A stretch of DNA of 64,000 nt from NCBI GenBank assembly GCA_002150815.3, contig NDFF03000317.1, positions 248,001 to 312,000 on the forward strand, given 5' to 3'. Made by a program: the position numbers and the translations under genes. The DNA is from Grammothele lineata. Taxonomy: Eukaryota; Basidiomycota; Agaricomycetes; Polyporales; Polyporaceae. The notes under the pieces are model-generated. The model did no database searches and was not told the origin of the DNA. It saw only the letters and a program-made list of their open reading frames with translations. This document shows positions 32,615-44,300 of the stretch, piece by piece (within the stretch, counting starts at the first letter, position 1; each line of letters opens with the position of its first letter).

Positions 32615-34354
32615 TCAATCATACAGAGCGATCTGTCCAAGCTTCACCTCCCCGTCCACCAGGTCACGAAGTACGCGTAGGTCAAGTCCCAATGCCTCCA
32701 TATTACAACTATCCAACTCCCACACCGACTTCCGCTCCTCTACCTTGCCCGGTGCATCCGTCAAGCGCGGGTCGTGTAGTGACAATGTCAGGCTCCCCAA
32801 ACGAGACCCCAGATCTGCGCGTCTGGTCAAAGGCCCCGAAAGCGTTGCGCAGGACTCGCCGAGATGCGTTGCGAGTACCGCAGCTCTTGGCAGTCCTCCG
32901 TCCATCGCTGACGCCTTCGTGTCGTCGGCAGTCCCAGGGTGAAAATGGAAGTCGACGACAAGGTCCTTCAGCGTAGGGAGCGTCAGCACACCCCCGCTCG
33001 CGCTCGGGTCGAGGAAGCGTATCGCAGGAGCGACCGCCTCCCCAACGACATGCAGCGCTTCCAAGTCCGGAAACGCACTCAACACCGGCCCCGCCAGCGA
33101 AAACCTCTCGGGCCTCAACGGGTGGTCATGCCGAAACATCAAGCTCGTCACCGCCGCGTGCCCGCGGAAAGTCTGCGGGAAGACCGCCGGGTCGCACGGG
33201 GGCGTGTAGTCCATACGGAGGCGCTCCGCCCCGCGCGCGAAGCACTGCACGAACACGCCCGAGCCCGGGGTCGGGGCGGGCCAGGACGTCGCGCGGACCT
33301 CGACGGCGTCGATGTCCGCGACGATGCGCCGGACGTGTTCGGGCGATTGGGGGAGACAGCTTGGGGAGCGGCCGGGGAGGCCGCGGGAGATGAGGTGGAC
33401 GAAGGTGGAGGTGGGGATGCGGTAGTGCGGGAGCATGGTGGAGATGGCGACGGGCCAGCCTTCGACGGTGAGGGATTCGAGGGTGTCGGGGAGCGTGATG
33501 AGGTCGGCGGTTGCCCATCGTGATAGATCGCGTGCGAATGTTGGGTAGGTCCCTCTGAAGGCGAGCGTTCGGAGGTTCCGACACGAGTTGATGAACTGGG
33601 TGAATGCTTCCAGCGGCTGCCGCAATTCACGGGGGTCGTACGGGGAGTGTATGAAGAGGTGTCGAAGGGTTTCTCCAGAAGCCAACATTCCAATAAGGCA
33701 TTTTCGTGGACCCGTAACCCTCGTAAGACGGGGTAGAGCGTCCTGAGATAACAGACTAAGGGTGGCGATATTCGGTTCGTTGAACTCTTCCGGGGAGTCG
33801 GATGACGTAGCCGATAATGAGAGGTTCTCCAGGTACGGCATGCCCGCCTTCAGCAGAGAATTCAAGGCGACGAGATCGGAGAAGTGGTATAGGTTGACGT
33901 GAAGGGATACGATTCGAGCGACATGTGGGAGAAGGAGCGGCATGAGAGCGGAGGGGAACTGATTGATCTGAAGCCGGACCGTCCTCAGAGGCCGGGTTCG
34001 TGTGAGCATGGTGGTTAGATGTTCGGCACGACGACGCCATCCCTTCTCCGTTAATGTCTCGTAGAAGTCGAATTCTTCGTCAGCGAGTGCTGTCACCCAT
34101 AGCTGCGGTATGTGGAGTATTATATAGCGCCAGTGGCGGCAGATCGCCGTGAGAGGTCTTCTCGTCTCCGCATACTGCCACGACCATTCGAAAACGGCTG
34201 TCAACAGTTCGACAGGAAGTCGGTGGATGGGGGCAAATTGAGTGGGATTGGGGAGCGTGGGAGTTGCGAAAGCACGACGCTCGTTTATTTCGCCGAGCGT
34301 CTGTAAGGGAAGTGCCGAGTCATCCAGGGTGGTGTGATCTTCTAGGAAAGCCAT
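32615..34354 (-). CDS. F-box protein with LRR-like C-terminal region
   Basis: A single-exon gene of 579 codons with ATG 34354 (MAFLEDHTTLDDSALPLQ) and the stop at 32615-32617. The F-box is IHRLPVELLTAVFEWSWQ followed by AICRHWRYIILHIPQLW at residues 43-85. Next are segments also found in the tandem F-box pair: LRTVRLQINQFPSALMPLLL and IVSLHVNLYHF. The last 60 residues contain RRADLGSRLGSLTLSLHD and LGLDLRVLRDLVDGEVKLG, the C-terminal signature of this local family with its WSE element lost. The expected role is an SCF adaptor. It lies alone on the minus strand, so dispersal as well as tandem duplication has shaped the family. Confidence 0.83.
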   Translation of the reverse strand: MAFLEDHTTLDDSALPLQTLGEINERRAFATPTLPNPTQFAPIHRLPVELLTAVFEWSWQYAETRRPLTAICRHWRYIILHIPQLWVTALADEEFDFYETLTEKGWRRRAEHLTTMLTRTRPLRTVRLQINQFPSALMPLLLPHVARIVSLHVNLYHFSDLVALNSLLKAGMPYLENLSLSATSSDSPEEFNEPNIATLSLLSQDALPRLTRVTGPRKCLIGMLASGETLRHLFIHSPYDPRELRQPLEAFTQFINSCRNLRTLAFRGTYPTFARDLSRWATADLITLPDTLESLTVEGWPVAISTMLPHYRIPTSTFVHLISRGLPGRSPSCLPQSPEHVRRIVADIDAVEVRATSWPAPTPGSGVFVQCFARGAERLRMDYTPPCDPAVFPQTFRGHAAVTSLMFRHDHPLRPERFSLAGPVLSAFPDLEALHVVGEAVAPAIRFLDPSASGGVLTLPTLKDLVVDFHFHPGTADDTKASAMDGGLPRAAVLATHLGESCATLSGPLTRRADLGSRLGSLTLSLHDPRLTDAPGKVEERKSVWELDSCNMEALGLDLRVLRDLVDGEVKLGQIALYD

Positions 34355-34918
34355 GTCGGACTAGCTCAAGCCTAAGAGATCCGACTGATGCTAAAGTGGA
34401 ACCTGGTTTTGAAGTATCTGGAGTAGATCATACCCGCATAGTGAGCTCTTGCCGCACGAGAGGGGGAACGCACTTACGGGGGCGTTGGGAGAACGTCGCT
34501 GCGGGGGCGTGTCCGACCCCGGGTGCACCGGGGATGGGTGCATATGTATCAATGACATAAGCCTCCTTATAGCTGTGGGCTGACTGCACAGCGACGGCGG
34601 CTCGGAGTTGGTGTGGGTGCAATGTGGGTGAGTAGATTTTGATCGCATATATAGACGCCTTCGGTGTCATTTCAACGCGGTAGAAAGTGGACTCTAAGTA
34701 GTAAGTTATTTAAAAAATTCGGGGAGGGTGATCAGGCCGGGCTAATGGCCGCGGATGTGTACTGTACCGAATCTCCGAGTCGGAGCGGGTATCGTGACGA
34801 TATTCGCGGACCGGGAAACGCGATCTAGACAGGAGAGTATGATCTGATTAAGTGAGGACGTCTACCGTACCTCGGATTAAGCAAGAAAGAGCAATATACA
34901 AGGAAGGGGTATCCACTA
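34355..34918. other. Spacer upstream of F-box gene
   Basis: About 560 bp between the F-box start and the OPA3 stop, which lie head-to-tail on the same strand. It contains AT-rich stretches near 34680-34720 (ttatttaaaaaattc) and no gene. Confidence 0.4.
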
Positions 34919-35804
34919 CTACGCCGAGGTTGAGGGCGACTGAGAAGACGAGGAGTCCGAGGGTGGGTCTTGTGGACTGTTCGAGCCTGAGCCTGAGATA
35001 TAGGACGGCGGGGACTTAACGGCCTTCCTGAGGTCGATGCGCGGGATCGGGAGCGGCGTACCCTCGAACTCTGCCCAGCCCCCTCTCAAACCGATCTCCA
35101 CCACACGGTTCAGCACCCTGGCCAGCTCATCATGCCTGCACAAACGCGTCAACACGGCGAGTATGCGCCAGTCATACGAAGACGCGTACCTCGAAGACTC
35201 CTCCGCCATCCGTTCTTCCTGTATTCGAGCGAGCGTGTCTACGCGCTTGTTTAAGCCCTCAACGCTTTCCTTGAGCTCGTCTAACCGGTCATCCACGTCG
35301 TCTCTCCGTTTGGCTGAATTTCGCGAGGAACGCCATGATTCTCCCACTATTAGTCCAGCCGCTACCGTGAAGAGAAACCCCTCTGCAAGCGCGTTCGCGC
35401 CGTTCTCGATGGCCCTACGTGGACGCTTTAGCTGGTGCCTCCTACCACAGATACTCAAGGCATAAGAACGCACCTCGTTTCGGACAGGGGACGGGCATGT
35501 TTCGCAGGCTCGCCGAGGAGGTTGGTGCGCATCGTGATCTCGGTCTGGTGCATCCTCTGCGCGAGACCTATACAGAACGAGCGGAACCGCTGATGCCTGC
35601 GACGCGTTCATCTTTCAGCGACCGTGGTCCGTCGGACTCGCAACGAGAGAGAAAAGCGTGGGTTTGCTACTCACTGCTTCACCTGGGTCTTGATCTGGTT
35701 GCTGATGGGTTTCGCTAGCGTCTTGCATCGTTGAGAGAAGGGTACCTCGCGCGGACGTCTGGACTCACTCGGATGAGCAGGGACGCGATCTTTGCGGTGG
35801 CCAT
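34919..35804 (-). CDS. OPA3: OPA3-like mitochondrial protein
   Basis: Four exons give about 233 residues. ATG 35804 reads MATAKIASLLIR, then after an intron TLAKPISNQIKTQVKQ. After a second intron comes HQRFRSFCIGLAQRMHQTEI and MRTNLLGEPAKHARPLSET, and after a third AIENGANALAEGFLFTVAAG. This order and spacing are exactly those of OPA3, a mitochondrial membrane protein linked to optic atrophy in people and to mitochondrial shape and lipid balance. One hydrophobic segment is at residues 80-96. Behind it is a coiled coil (RLDELKESVEGLNKRVDTLA) and a fungal-type C-terminal extension ending in Ser/Pro repeats. All introns have GTGAGT or GTGCGT donors. Divergent from the gene at 36150. Confidence 0.92.
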
Positions 35805-36149
35805 GGCGGTGACGGTGGGACTAGCGGCTTGAATATAGTAGACGGAGAGGAACGAGTGCACAGGAGGCTTCTAGGATGTCTACTTGAACGCAGAGGAGGG
35901 AGCGGGGACGTGGGTGTACGTCACGGTCGTGTGCGGCAGCGTGCAGGGCTCGGAGAACGTTGCGGACAAGCGGCGCGGTCGCGCGGGGACGGCCGACGCG
36001 AGCCGAGCGGCCTCGTCAGTCGGCGCCGGAACATCGGAGCGCGCGCCGTCCTTCGACACCGACTGCGACCTCCTGCCCACACGCACGCTTCTGAATTTCA
36101 TTATAGGGTGTTGCACCCGCTCCAATTCTCAGACATGCATAGAGGCACC
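35805..36149. promoter_or_regulatory. Divergent promoter region, OPA3 / DUF6697-like gene
   Basis: 345 bp separate the two start codons. The plus-strand reading frame stays open through much of it, so a longer N-terminus for the right-hand gene is possible but unsupported. Confidence 0.45.
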
Positions 36150-37963
36150 ATGAACGGCGATGTATGTATCTTATTTCCGCGTGGAGGAGCTGGCACTAAC
36201 CCGTCTGTATATGTGCAGGCACCAGGAGAGATGGATGCGGCTCTGCGCCTCGAAAGGATGAGGGTTCAGGAGGCTCTCAGCGCGCGGGACGTCGCCATCG
36301 GTCGCCTCGCGGACGCCTGCACATCGGTTAGAGAGAAGGCCGACGCGCTCAGCGTGTTGCAAGAGGAGAAGGACGAGCTTCAGCGGCAGTTGGACGCGTG
36401 TTTGAGGGACACTCGCGCCGACAAGGAGAATGCCCACAGCGAAAATCCGACGGATAGTCTAGCAGCGGCGGTGAAGGACGTGGAGGATCGCCTCGCGGCG
36501 TTGAGGATGGTGGATGGGCATGGTGTCTCCGCAGGAGTCAAGGTGCGTTGTTCCGTCTGCCCGCTGGTTTACAATACTGACGTTGCGTGAAGGCTATCGA
36601 TGGCAAGGTCGAGCTGGCTGTGGGAAGGATCGTCAAACTATTCAACGAGAACGCCTCTAGCCCTGCGCTTAGAGACCTATCGAACGTAGCTCCTCATGCC
36701 ACTCTTTCCAGTCCTTTTGCTGCATCCATTACGCCTATGTTGGACCTCCCAGAGTCCCCGTGGACGCCCCTCGATGGCGAACGCCTAGTTTGTCCGTTTA
36801 CAGTGCTTTCAATCTTCTTCCTGACGTCCCGTCTCGTAGCCCGTCTTACCTACTGTCAACACGGCAGAGAAGATCGACGCGAGATACGCCATCCTGGCCT
36901 CGCTACCGCTCCCGTCCGGCATCCCAGAGGATTCTCTAACGCCTATCCTCGTACCCGCTCCCCATACCTTGCATGATTTTATTGGGACTACTTCAGGGGT
37001 ATGTATGCATATAATCCGGCGTGTTTGTCTTACTCAACGCTTTCGGCAGCTTTTGCGCACTCAGTATGTAACCTCATGCTGCTAACCCGTCATTTGATGC
37101 GCATATATCCAGGTTGGGGAACTACCAAGTGTTCCAGCAATCGACTACCACTTGGTGCCCCGACCGCGAAGAACATGGATATTACCTAACGCCGGTTTTC
37201 AAGTGTAGCACGAATCCCAGGGTCAACACTGCACACAGATGGACTGTAATCGACTTTGCTCCCAAGTTGGACAAACTCACTGGTATGTATGCTCCGGTGC
37301 GGAGGGGCCATCCCCGTGACGTATTTGCTGCCAGAATGTTTCTACAACAAGGACGGCAAGTGGTACTACGCTGGGATCTACAAGTCTTTCCGCCTCGAGG
37401 ACCTCTGTCCTCAGGAATGGGCTAGCCTCTCCACTGAGGTAAGCGTGGCGCCCTTTCTCGCTGTTACACTCACTCCCGTTCCCCACCTATAGACATCTCA
37501 GGCACTGATTAAGGAGACGCTCTCTGGCCGCAAGAACACCTCCCCACAAAACGTCTACGAAGCCGGTCAACTCTACTCCGTCGGCGCCCTCCGCGTCGCC
37601 TGCATCGGGCTCCAATGCATCGGCTTCAACACCACGCTCTACCGCAGCCTCCTCGAGCACGCCGCCCTCTGCACCCAAACCGGCAAATGGCGCGCCCCGG
37701 CGGGCGGATTCCCAACAGGCCCGGGACTCGGCCTCGCACCGGGGGGCACCGTCGTGTGGAACAGCCCTACGCTCGGGACCCCGATCTCGTCCGCTGGGCC
37801 CGGCAGCCCCGTCGCGCTTGGGGGTGGTGGGGTGATCGGGAGCGGCCGTGTTGTGGGAGCAAGTCCCCTGCAGCCGCCGCAGACTCCCAACCTTAGGATC
37901 CGGCTGGACGCGACGCAAAACTCTCCGACGACTTCTGGCGGCAGGCTCGCTGGCAAGGCTTGA
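36150..37963 (+). CDS. Coiled-coil protein with DUF6697-like C-terminal domain
   Basis: A multi-exon gene. ATG 36150 (MNGD) splices over 36162-36218 to APGEMDAALRLERMRVQEAL. An in-frame ATG at 36135 is an alternative start. Residues 10-110 form a coiled coil with DALSVLQEEKDELQRQLDAC. The C-terminal half has GNYQVFQQSTTTWCPDREEH, then GYYLTPVFKCSTNPRVNTAH, ECFYNKDGKWYYAGIYKSFR, then SQALIKETLSGRKNTSPQNV and VACIGLQCIGFN. I associate this pattern with DUF6697, a domain seen in basidiomycete proteins of unknown role; the name is from memory and should be confirmed. The Gly/Pro-rich tail after residue 400 looks disordered. No signal peptide or membrane span. Confidence 0.75.
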
Positions 37964-38370
37964 CTTGGGCTTGGGGCTTTCTCTGCGTTGACTGGGCTCG
38001 TCTCTCATCTTTGTTCTCTTTGCCTACTCTCCGGGAGACGTTGTGTAGCTCGAAATTATGAAGTAATAAGGGCCTGTATGAGTAGTATCACCTGTCGTCA
38101 TCCGTGGTCTTCGACGTCTAAACACCAGTGTAGTCTCGTTGCAATGGGCATTAATTAATGTAGCATAAGAACGTGTTAAGCCCGAGATTGAAAGGCTTCA
38201 GGCACGGATTAATAGCGCTTGGTGATTGACTGCGGGAATTATATGACGCGCGTTCCGGGCGTCTAGCGCACCTCTCTTCCCGACGTCGTCGACGACTCCG
38301 ACGACCTCCGACTCGACGACCCGTCCGCCCTCGATCCCGACGACCTCGATCCAGACAACGACACTCGACG
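37964..38370. other. Spacer before the intersectin gene
   Basis: About 400 bp. The last 100 bases before ATG 38371 are a pyrimidine/CGA-rich leader (cgacgacctccgactcgacg). No gene. Confidence 0.4.
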
Positions 38371-41300
38371 ATGGCGCAGTGGGGGCAGGGGTACCAGTAC
38401 CCGATGCAGACGGGGTATAACCCCCAGCAGTTCCAGCAGATGCAGCCCCAGCAGATGCAGCCTCAGCAGACCGGCTTCCCTGGCCAGCAGCGTCCGGGCT
38501 TCCAGCAGCCCCAGCAGACAGGTTTCCCCGGCCAGCAGGGCTTCCAGCAGCTGCAGGCCCAGCCGACAGGCTTCCCCGGCCAGCTTCAGCCCCAGCAAAC
38601 CGGCTTTCCCGGCCAGTTGCAGCCCCAGCAGACTGGCTTCCCTGGGGGAGGCTTCCAGCAGCGCGCGCCCCCGCCGCCTGTCCCGCCCGTGCCCCCGCTC
38701 CCGACGCAGTTCCAGCAGCAGAACCAGCAAGGCTCGTTCCTCAGCGCACAGCAGCCCAACCGGCTCATAAGCAGCTCGCCCGGGCTGCAGCCCCTCGCCG
38801 CGCAGCCGACCGGGTTCCCTGGGGTAGGAGGCGGTGGAGGTGGGGGCCTGCGCCCGCTCGTGCCCCAGGTAACGGGCTTCGTGGACCCGCGGTTGGCAAT
38901 GATGACGAACACGTTCCTGCCCGCGAACACCGCCGCGCCGTACAACGCCGCGGGGCTGCCGCAGTTCCAGCAGCAGCAGAGCGGCTTCAGCCTCCAGCAG
39001 TCTTTCCAGCAGCACAACCAGGCGCAGCGCGGGAACGCGGCGCCGCGGGTGCCCTGGGCGTTGTCTAAGGCGGAGAAGAAGAATTACGACCAGATCTTCC
39101 GCGCGTGGGACTTGCAGGGTACGGGCTTCATCAACGGGCAGACGGCCTTGGAGGTGTTTGGGCAGAGTGGGTTGGATAGGAACGATCTGGCTAAGATCTG
39201 GTACGTGTGCCACTTTGCCTCTCTACTTTCGAATCCGGCATTCATCTCGAGTCAGGGCTCTCGCGGATGTCGATAATCGGGGCAAGCTTAATCTGGCGGA
39301 GTTCCATGTGGCGATGGGCCTTATTTACAGGAGTGAGTACGATCCACAGCGGGGTGATCACAGCTTCGTCTGACGCCCGTTACAGAACTTAATGGAAACG
39401 AGATCCCCGACGTTCTCCCCCAAGAGCTTGTTCCACCGTCACATCGTGACCTGGAAAACTCGGTTGACGTGTTGAAGGACATTCTGAAGCATGACACTCG
39501 CGCCCGCTCGCCTGCCGGTCCTGATGCCGGCCCAGCCTCCCGGATGAGAGAACGGTCATTCTACAACAACGCAGAAGGTGCAGGCGGCCGTCAAGACGCG
39601 ACCGTCTACAAATTCAAAGACGAGACCCCGGCCGGTGGCTTCTACCAGCCCCGCTCCAGGCATGTCGACCGCGCTGCGATCCGCACCACCAGCGAGTCTG
39701 CCAGCCCGGCTGCGGACCTCGACGACATGAAGCGCCAGCTGGAGAACACCGCGAAGATGCTGGACCGTGTGGCCGAGGAGAACGCGTCCCGGACCGCTGA
39801 GGACGACGCGCTCGAGCGGGAGATGTCCGACCTGCGCTACCGCGTGAAGAGGGTGCAGGACGACCTCGAGTACCTCTCCCGCGGCCCGCGGTCCGTCACT
39901 AGGGACGAGGAGCGCCGTAAGTTGGAGCGCGAGTTGTTGGAGCTCATGCATGAGAAGCTCCCAGACCTCGAGCGCAGGATCAAAGACCGCGAAGAGCGCA
40001 AGGAGCGGGAGAAGAGGGAATGGGCACGCGAGCGCGACCGGCGAAACGACCGCTTTGGCCGCTTCGACGACCGCGACGACCGGTATGGCTCCTCCTACCG
40101 GTATGACCGAGACCGGGACTACGACAGGCCGCGCAGCGCGTATGACCGTGACGACCGCGAGCGCGATAGGGATCGCAGTCGTGAGCGCGACAGCTACCGG
40201 GACCGTGATCGCGACTTTGACCGGGACAGGCCCTACTCTCGCAATCGCGACCGTGACTACGACCGTCCTCGTAGCCCGGCCGCTCGAGAGCCTGCACCGC
40301 CGCCTCCACCTCCCCCTGCGGCCGCAACCACCGCCCGCGCGCCTCCTCCTGCACCCTCTGCTCCGAAGAAGCCGCTCACCGCCGAGGAGCGTGCTGCCGC
40401 TGCTCAGCAGAAGATCCGTGAGCGTATGGCTGCCCTCGGGGTTATTGCACCGTCACCCTCGCCCACGATCGACACGTCCGTGGAGGACCGTCTCGCAAAG
40501 GAGAAAAAGGAAGCTGAGGAAAAGGCCAAGGCCGCAGAACTCGAGGCCGAGAACCGAGAACGCATCCGCAGAGAGCGGCTCGAGGGCGAGAAGGCGCTGA
40601 AGGAGGGCAAGTCCCCCGTGTCCCCGACGGGCACGTCCGCCCCGCCCGTACCTGCAGCCGCTACGCCCCAGGTACCGACCCCCAAGCCGACCCCTCCTCC
40701 GCCTGCGGCTAAAGCGAAGCCTCCTGCGCCCCCGCCGCCGAAGCCTCGCGCGCCCCCGCGTGCGCCTGCTCCCCGTGCGCCTGTCGCGACACCCGCTGCT
40801 CCTTCTCCCCCGGTTGCCCCCGCCGCGCCTCCTGCTCCGGCTGTGCCAGAAGTGGACCCAGAGGAGGAGGCACTCCGTGCCCGCGAAGAGGCGGTCAAGA
40901 AACAGCGTGAGCGTATTGCCCGCCTCAGGCAGCTCGAGCAGGAGGAAGAGGAAGCACGGCGCGCTGAGGAAGAGTACCAGGCTCGTCGGCGTGCGCAGGC
41001 TCAGCCGACGGCCCCCGCCGCGCCGACGCCTGCTGCGCCTGCGCCCCCGCCTGCTCCCCCAGCGCCCGAGCCTGCACCAGTGGCTGCTGCTCCGCCGCCT
41101 CCGCCGCCGCCAGCCCCGCCCGCTCCTCCTGTGGCCAGCCCGCCAGCCCCGGCTGCGTCCTCGCACAATCCTTTCAGTCGGATGATGAACCAAGGCCCGG
41201 TTGCTACTCCTTCGCCTCCTGCCGCGCCCGCCGGAAGCACAAACCCCTTCTTCAAGAGCCAAGCGGCCGCCCCGCCCGCTGCCCCGCCCGCACCGACCCC

Positions 41301-44300
41301 GCCCTCCGTACCGCCTCCGTCGAAGAGCCCCGCTCCGCCCGCGGTCAAGCAGTCGTACCACACCGCGCCCGCGGACGACGACGAGGACGGTTGGGACGAC
41401 ATCAAGGAGAAGGACGACGACGACAGCAGCGACGACGAGCTCGACTCGTCCCGCGACACGCGCAACAAGCTCGCGCAGCAGCTCTTCGGCAGCATCATCC
41501 CGCCCTCGCGGCCCCAGTCCGCGGCTCCCGCCGGCGCTTCTGTGGAGCCGATGAGCCCCGCTGCTCCCCCGCCCCCGCCCCCGCCGCCGTCTGCGCCACC
41601 CATGACCATGGCCGCGCCCCCTGCCGACGGTGGTGCGCCCCCTCCCCCACCCCCGCCGCCCCCGGGTGCGCCTCCCGCCCCTTCTGCGCCTGCACCCCCA
41701 GCTGCCTCCGCGCCGGCACCAAGCGGAGACCGCGGTGCGCTCCTCAGCGCGATCCAGGCCGGCCGCACCCTCAGGAAAGCGAAGACGAACGACCGGAGCG
41801 CCGCCGCGCTCTCGGGCAAGGTCCTCGGCGACTCTGCGCCGCCCGAGCACATCAACGCCGCCCCCCCGCGCGCGCCGTCTCCTCCCGCGCCCGCCGCCCC
41901 GGTCGCCCCCTTCGCGCCTGTCGCTCCCGTTGCCCCGGTCGTCTACGAGGAGCCCCCCGCGCCCGCGCCGGAGATGGAGATGGAGCTGCCGCCGACGCAG
42001 CAGCGGAACAGCAACCGTGAGTCCGTTGACTGGTATGCCGGGCTCGCTGCTGAGGGCTCGGCGGTGCAACGCCTCCCCATGGAACCGACAGTCGCTGAGG
42101 AGGAGGAGCCCGCGCCCGCGCCCGCGTCGGTGCCGCAGATACAAGTTGGGGGACAGGACGATGGTGCGATGGCGGATGTGGATATGGGCATTGGTGAGTG
42201 GTCTTGCGATGTTCGTCGAGGATAGTTGACTTAGGGAATGCTTCTGCAGAGTACCGCGTTCGTTCGCTGTATGCGTATGAGGCCCAACGTCCAGAGGAAG
42301 TTTGTGAGTGTAGTGTGGTTTTGAATCCATGGGACTGTCGATGCTGACTGACCTTCTAGCGTTCGGAGAGAATCTCGTTCTCACTGCCCACCCTTCGAAA
42401 ACGGGTAGTGATTGGTGGTATGGTACCATAGTGCAAGGTGGAAAGAGTGGTTTCTTCCCCAAAACATATGTTGAGCAAATCGCCGCGGGTAAGTGCTTCG
42501 ATGTATCAAGGCGTACATTTCATCCTAATGATGACCTTCAGTAATGGCCCACGCTCTCTACGATTATAATGGAAGCAACGCGGACGAGCTGCCGTTCTCG
42601 GAAGGCGAGCAGTTGTCGATTGTTGATAGGACGGATGCAGATTGGTGGAAGGCTGAAAGGGATGGAATGGTGTTCATCGTGCCCGCCGCGTACCTCGCGC
42701 TCGCAGATGGTTAGTCAGATCTTCTACTTCCTCCGGTCCTGGTTGTTTACGTCGCCGGCAGGCTGAAGAGTCTCATTTTTTTTCTTTACATGTATCTCTC
42801 GACTGAATCTCGGACAATTACAAACTACACGACGTCCCGCCGATAGCACTGATGTCCGTGCCCGTCACGCAGACTGCCGAGATTGCCACGCCCACGTCCG
42901 TGGACGCGACCGGTCCCGGTGTGGCACCGCGTGCGAACGACCGTGAACCAGAGCTACATATAGAGATCCCTGAGCCCGAAACGGAGTCTGAAGACTCCGA
43001 CGACTCCGACGACTCCTTCGCCACCGCGAGCGAGTCCGAGTCGGACTCCGACTCCGAAGACGAGGAGCAGGACGAGACGGCCCGCCAGCAGGAGCGGGAA
43101 GCCCGCGAAGCCGAGCGACAGCGTGTGCTCGAGGCTGCCGGGCTCATCGTCAAGAAAGAGGCTCAGCCGCCCCCACGCCCCGCGCGCCGTGCGAGTCAGC
43201 GCAGGAAACCCGCCCCCGCGGTGCCGGAACGGTCGCCTCGGGTGCCACACAAGGACCTGCCGCCGCTGCCCGAGCTGGATGGGGATGTGGACGCTGGGAA
43301 CCAATCCTTCCGGCTCGACGACGCGTACGAGCGGTACGAGGCCTTCCGGCAGAGCCATCTCGCGGCGGCAGCGGCGGGCAACCGGCTCTCGATTGCGTCT
43401 GTCGAGAGTGGCACGACGTCTGCAAGCCCGACTGCGTCGTCATTTGCGCTGTCGGCGTCGTCAGCGTCGGTGTCGACGCCGACGGTGGATGAGCGGCCGG
43501 CACAAGCTATATCGGCATCTGCATCGGGCGGGTCTGGCTTCTTGCACTTTTTTGGACGGTCTAAGACGCCTGGGAACGACGGGGACGCGACCCCCACTCG
43601 ACCCATTATCTCGGCGCCGATCTTGCAGCATAGGGAGTCGTCCCCTGGGCCGGAGGCGGACTCGGCGTTTGGTTCAGTAAGTAGCCTACGCGTTGAATGT
43701 GAGGCGGTTGTGGGCGGTACTCACTCTCTCTTCGCTCGTGATGACAGTCTTGGGCGAGCTTGGTGGACAAATCCGCGCTCGAGGGCATTCCGTCCGGAGA
43801 ACGTCGAAGGCAGGAGGTGCGGTTGGAATTCGTTTGGGTTCAAATATCTCGCGTGCTCACCTCTTCTTATCTGTCCTCTCCCGCAGGCTATATTTGAGCT
43901 GATCGTGACCGAAGCCGCATACGTCCGGGACTTACAGCTCATCGTCGAGGTGAGGGCAGCAAATCGTTTCCATGCATTCACTGCCAGCTACTAACTACCT
44001 CATCAGCACTTCTACGCCAATGTGTTGTCTATACTAGACGAGAAAGCGCGTACGGTGGTGTTCGCCAACGTAGAAGATATCCTACTTATGAACACGGCAC
44101 GTCCCTTTATCTCCGCCTTACGTGCCCTCTACTGATACATCACATCAGACATTCCTGAGCTCCCTGGAGGAGCGTCAAAAGGACTGTCGCTTATACATCG
44201 ACAGGATAGGAGACATCGTATTGGAGAACATGGCGAACTTGGGTGTATACATGGTGAGTGACGACGACTAACACAGGATGCTTTCACAATTCTTAACTCT

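Noticed and set aside
40453..42462. 669-codon minus-strand open frame rich in Arg/Gly
   Set aside because: It is antisense to the Pro/Ala-rich part of the intersectin gene; low-complexity GC-rich coding DNA often leaves the other strand open.
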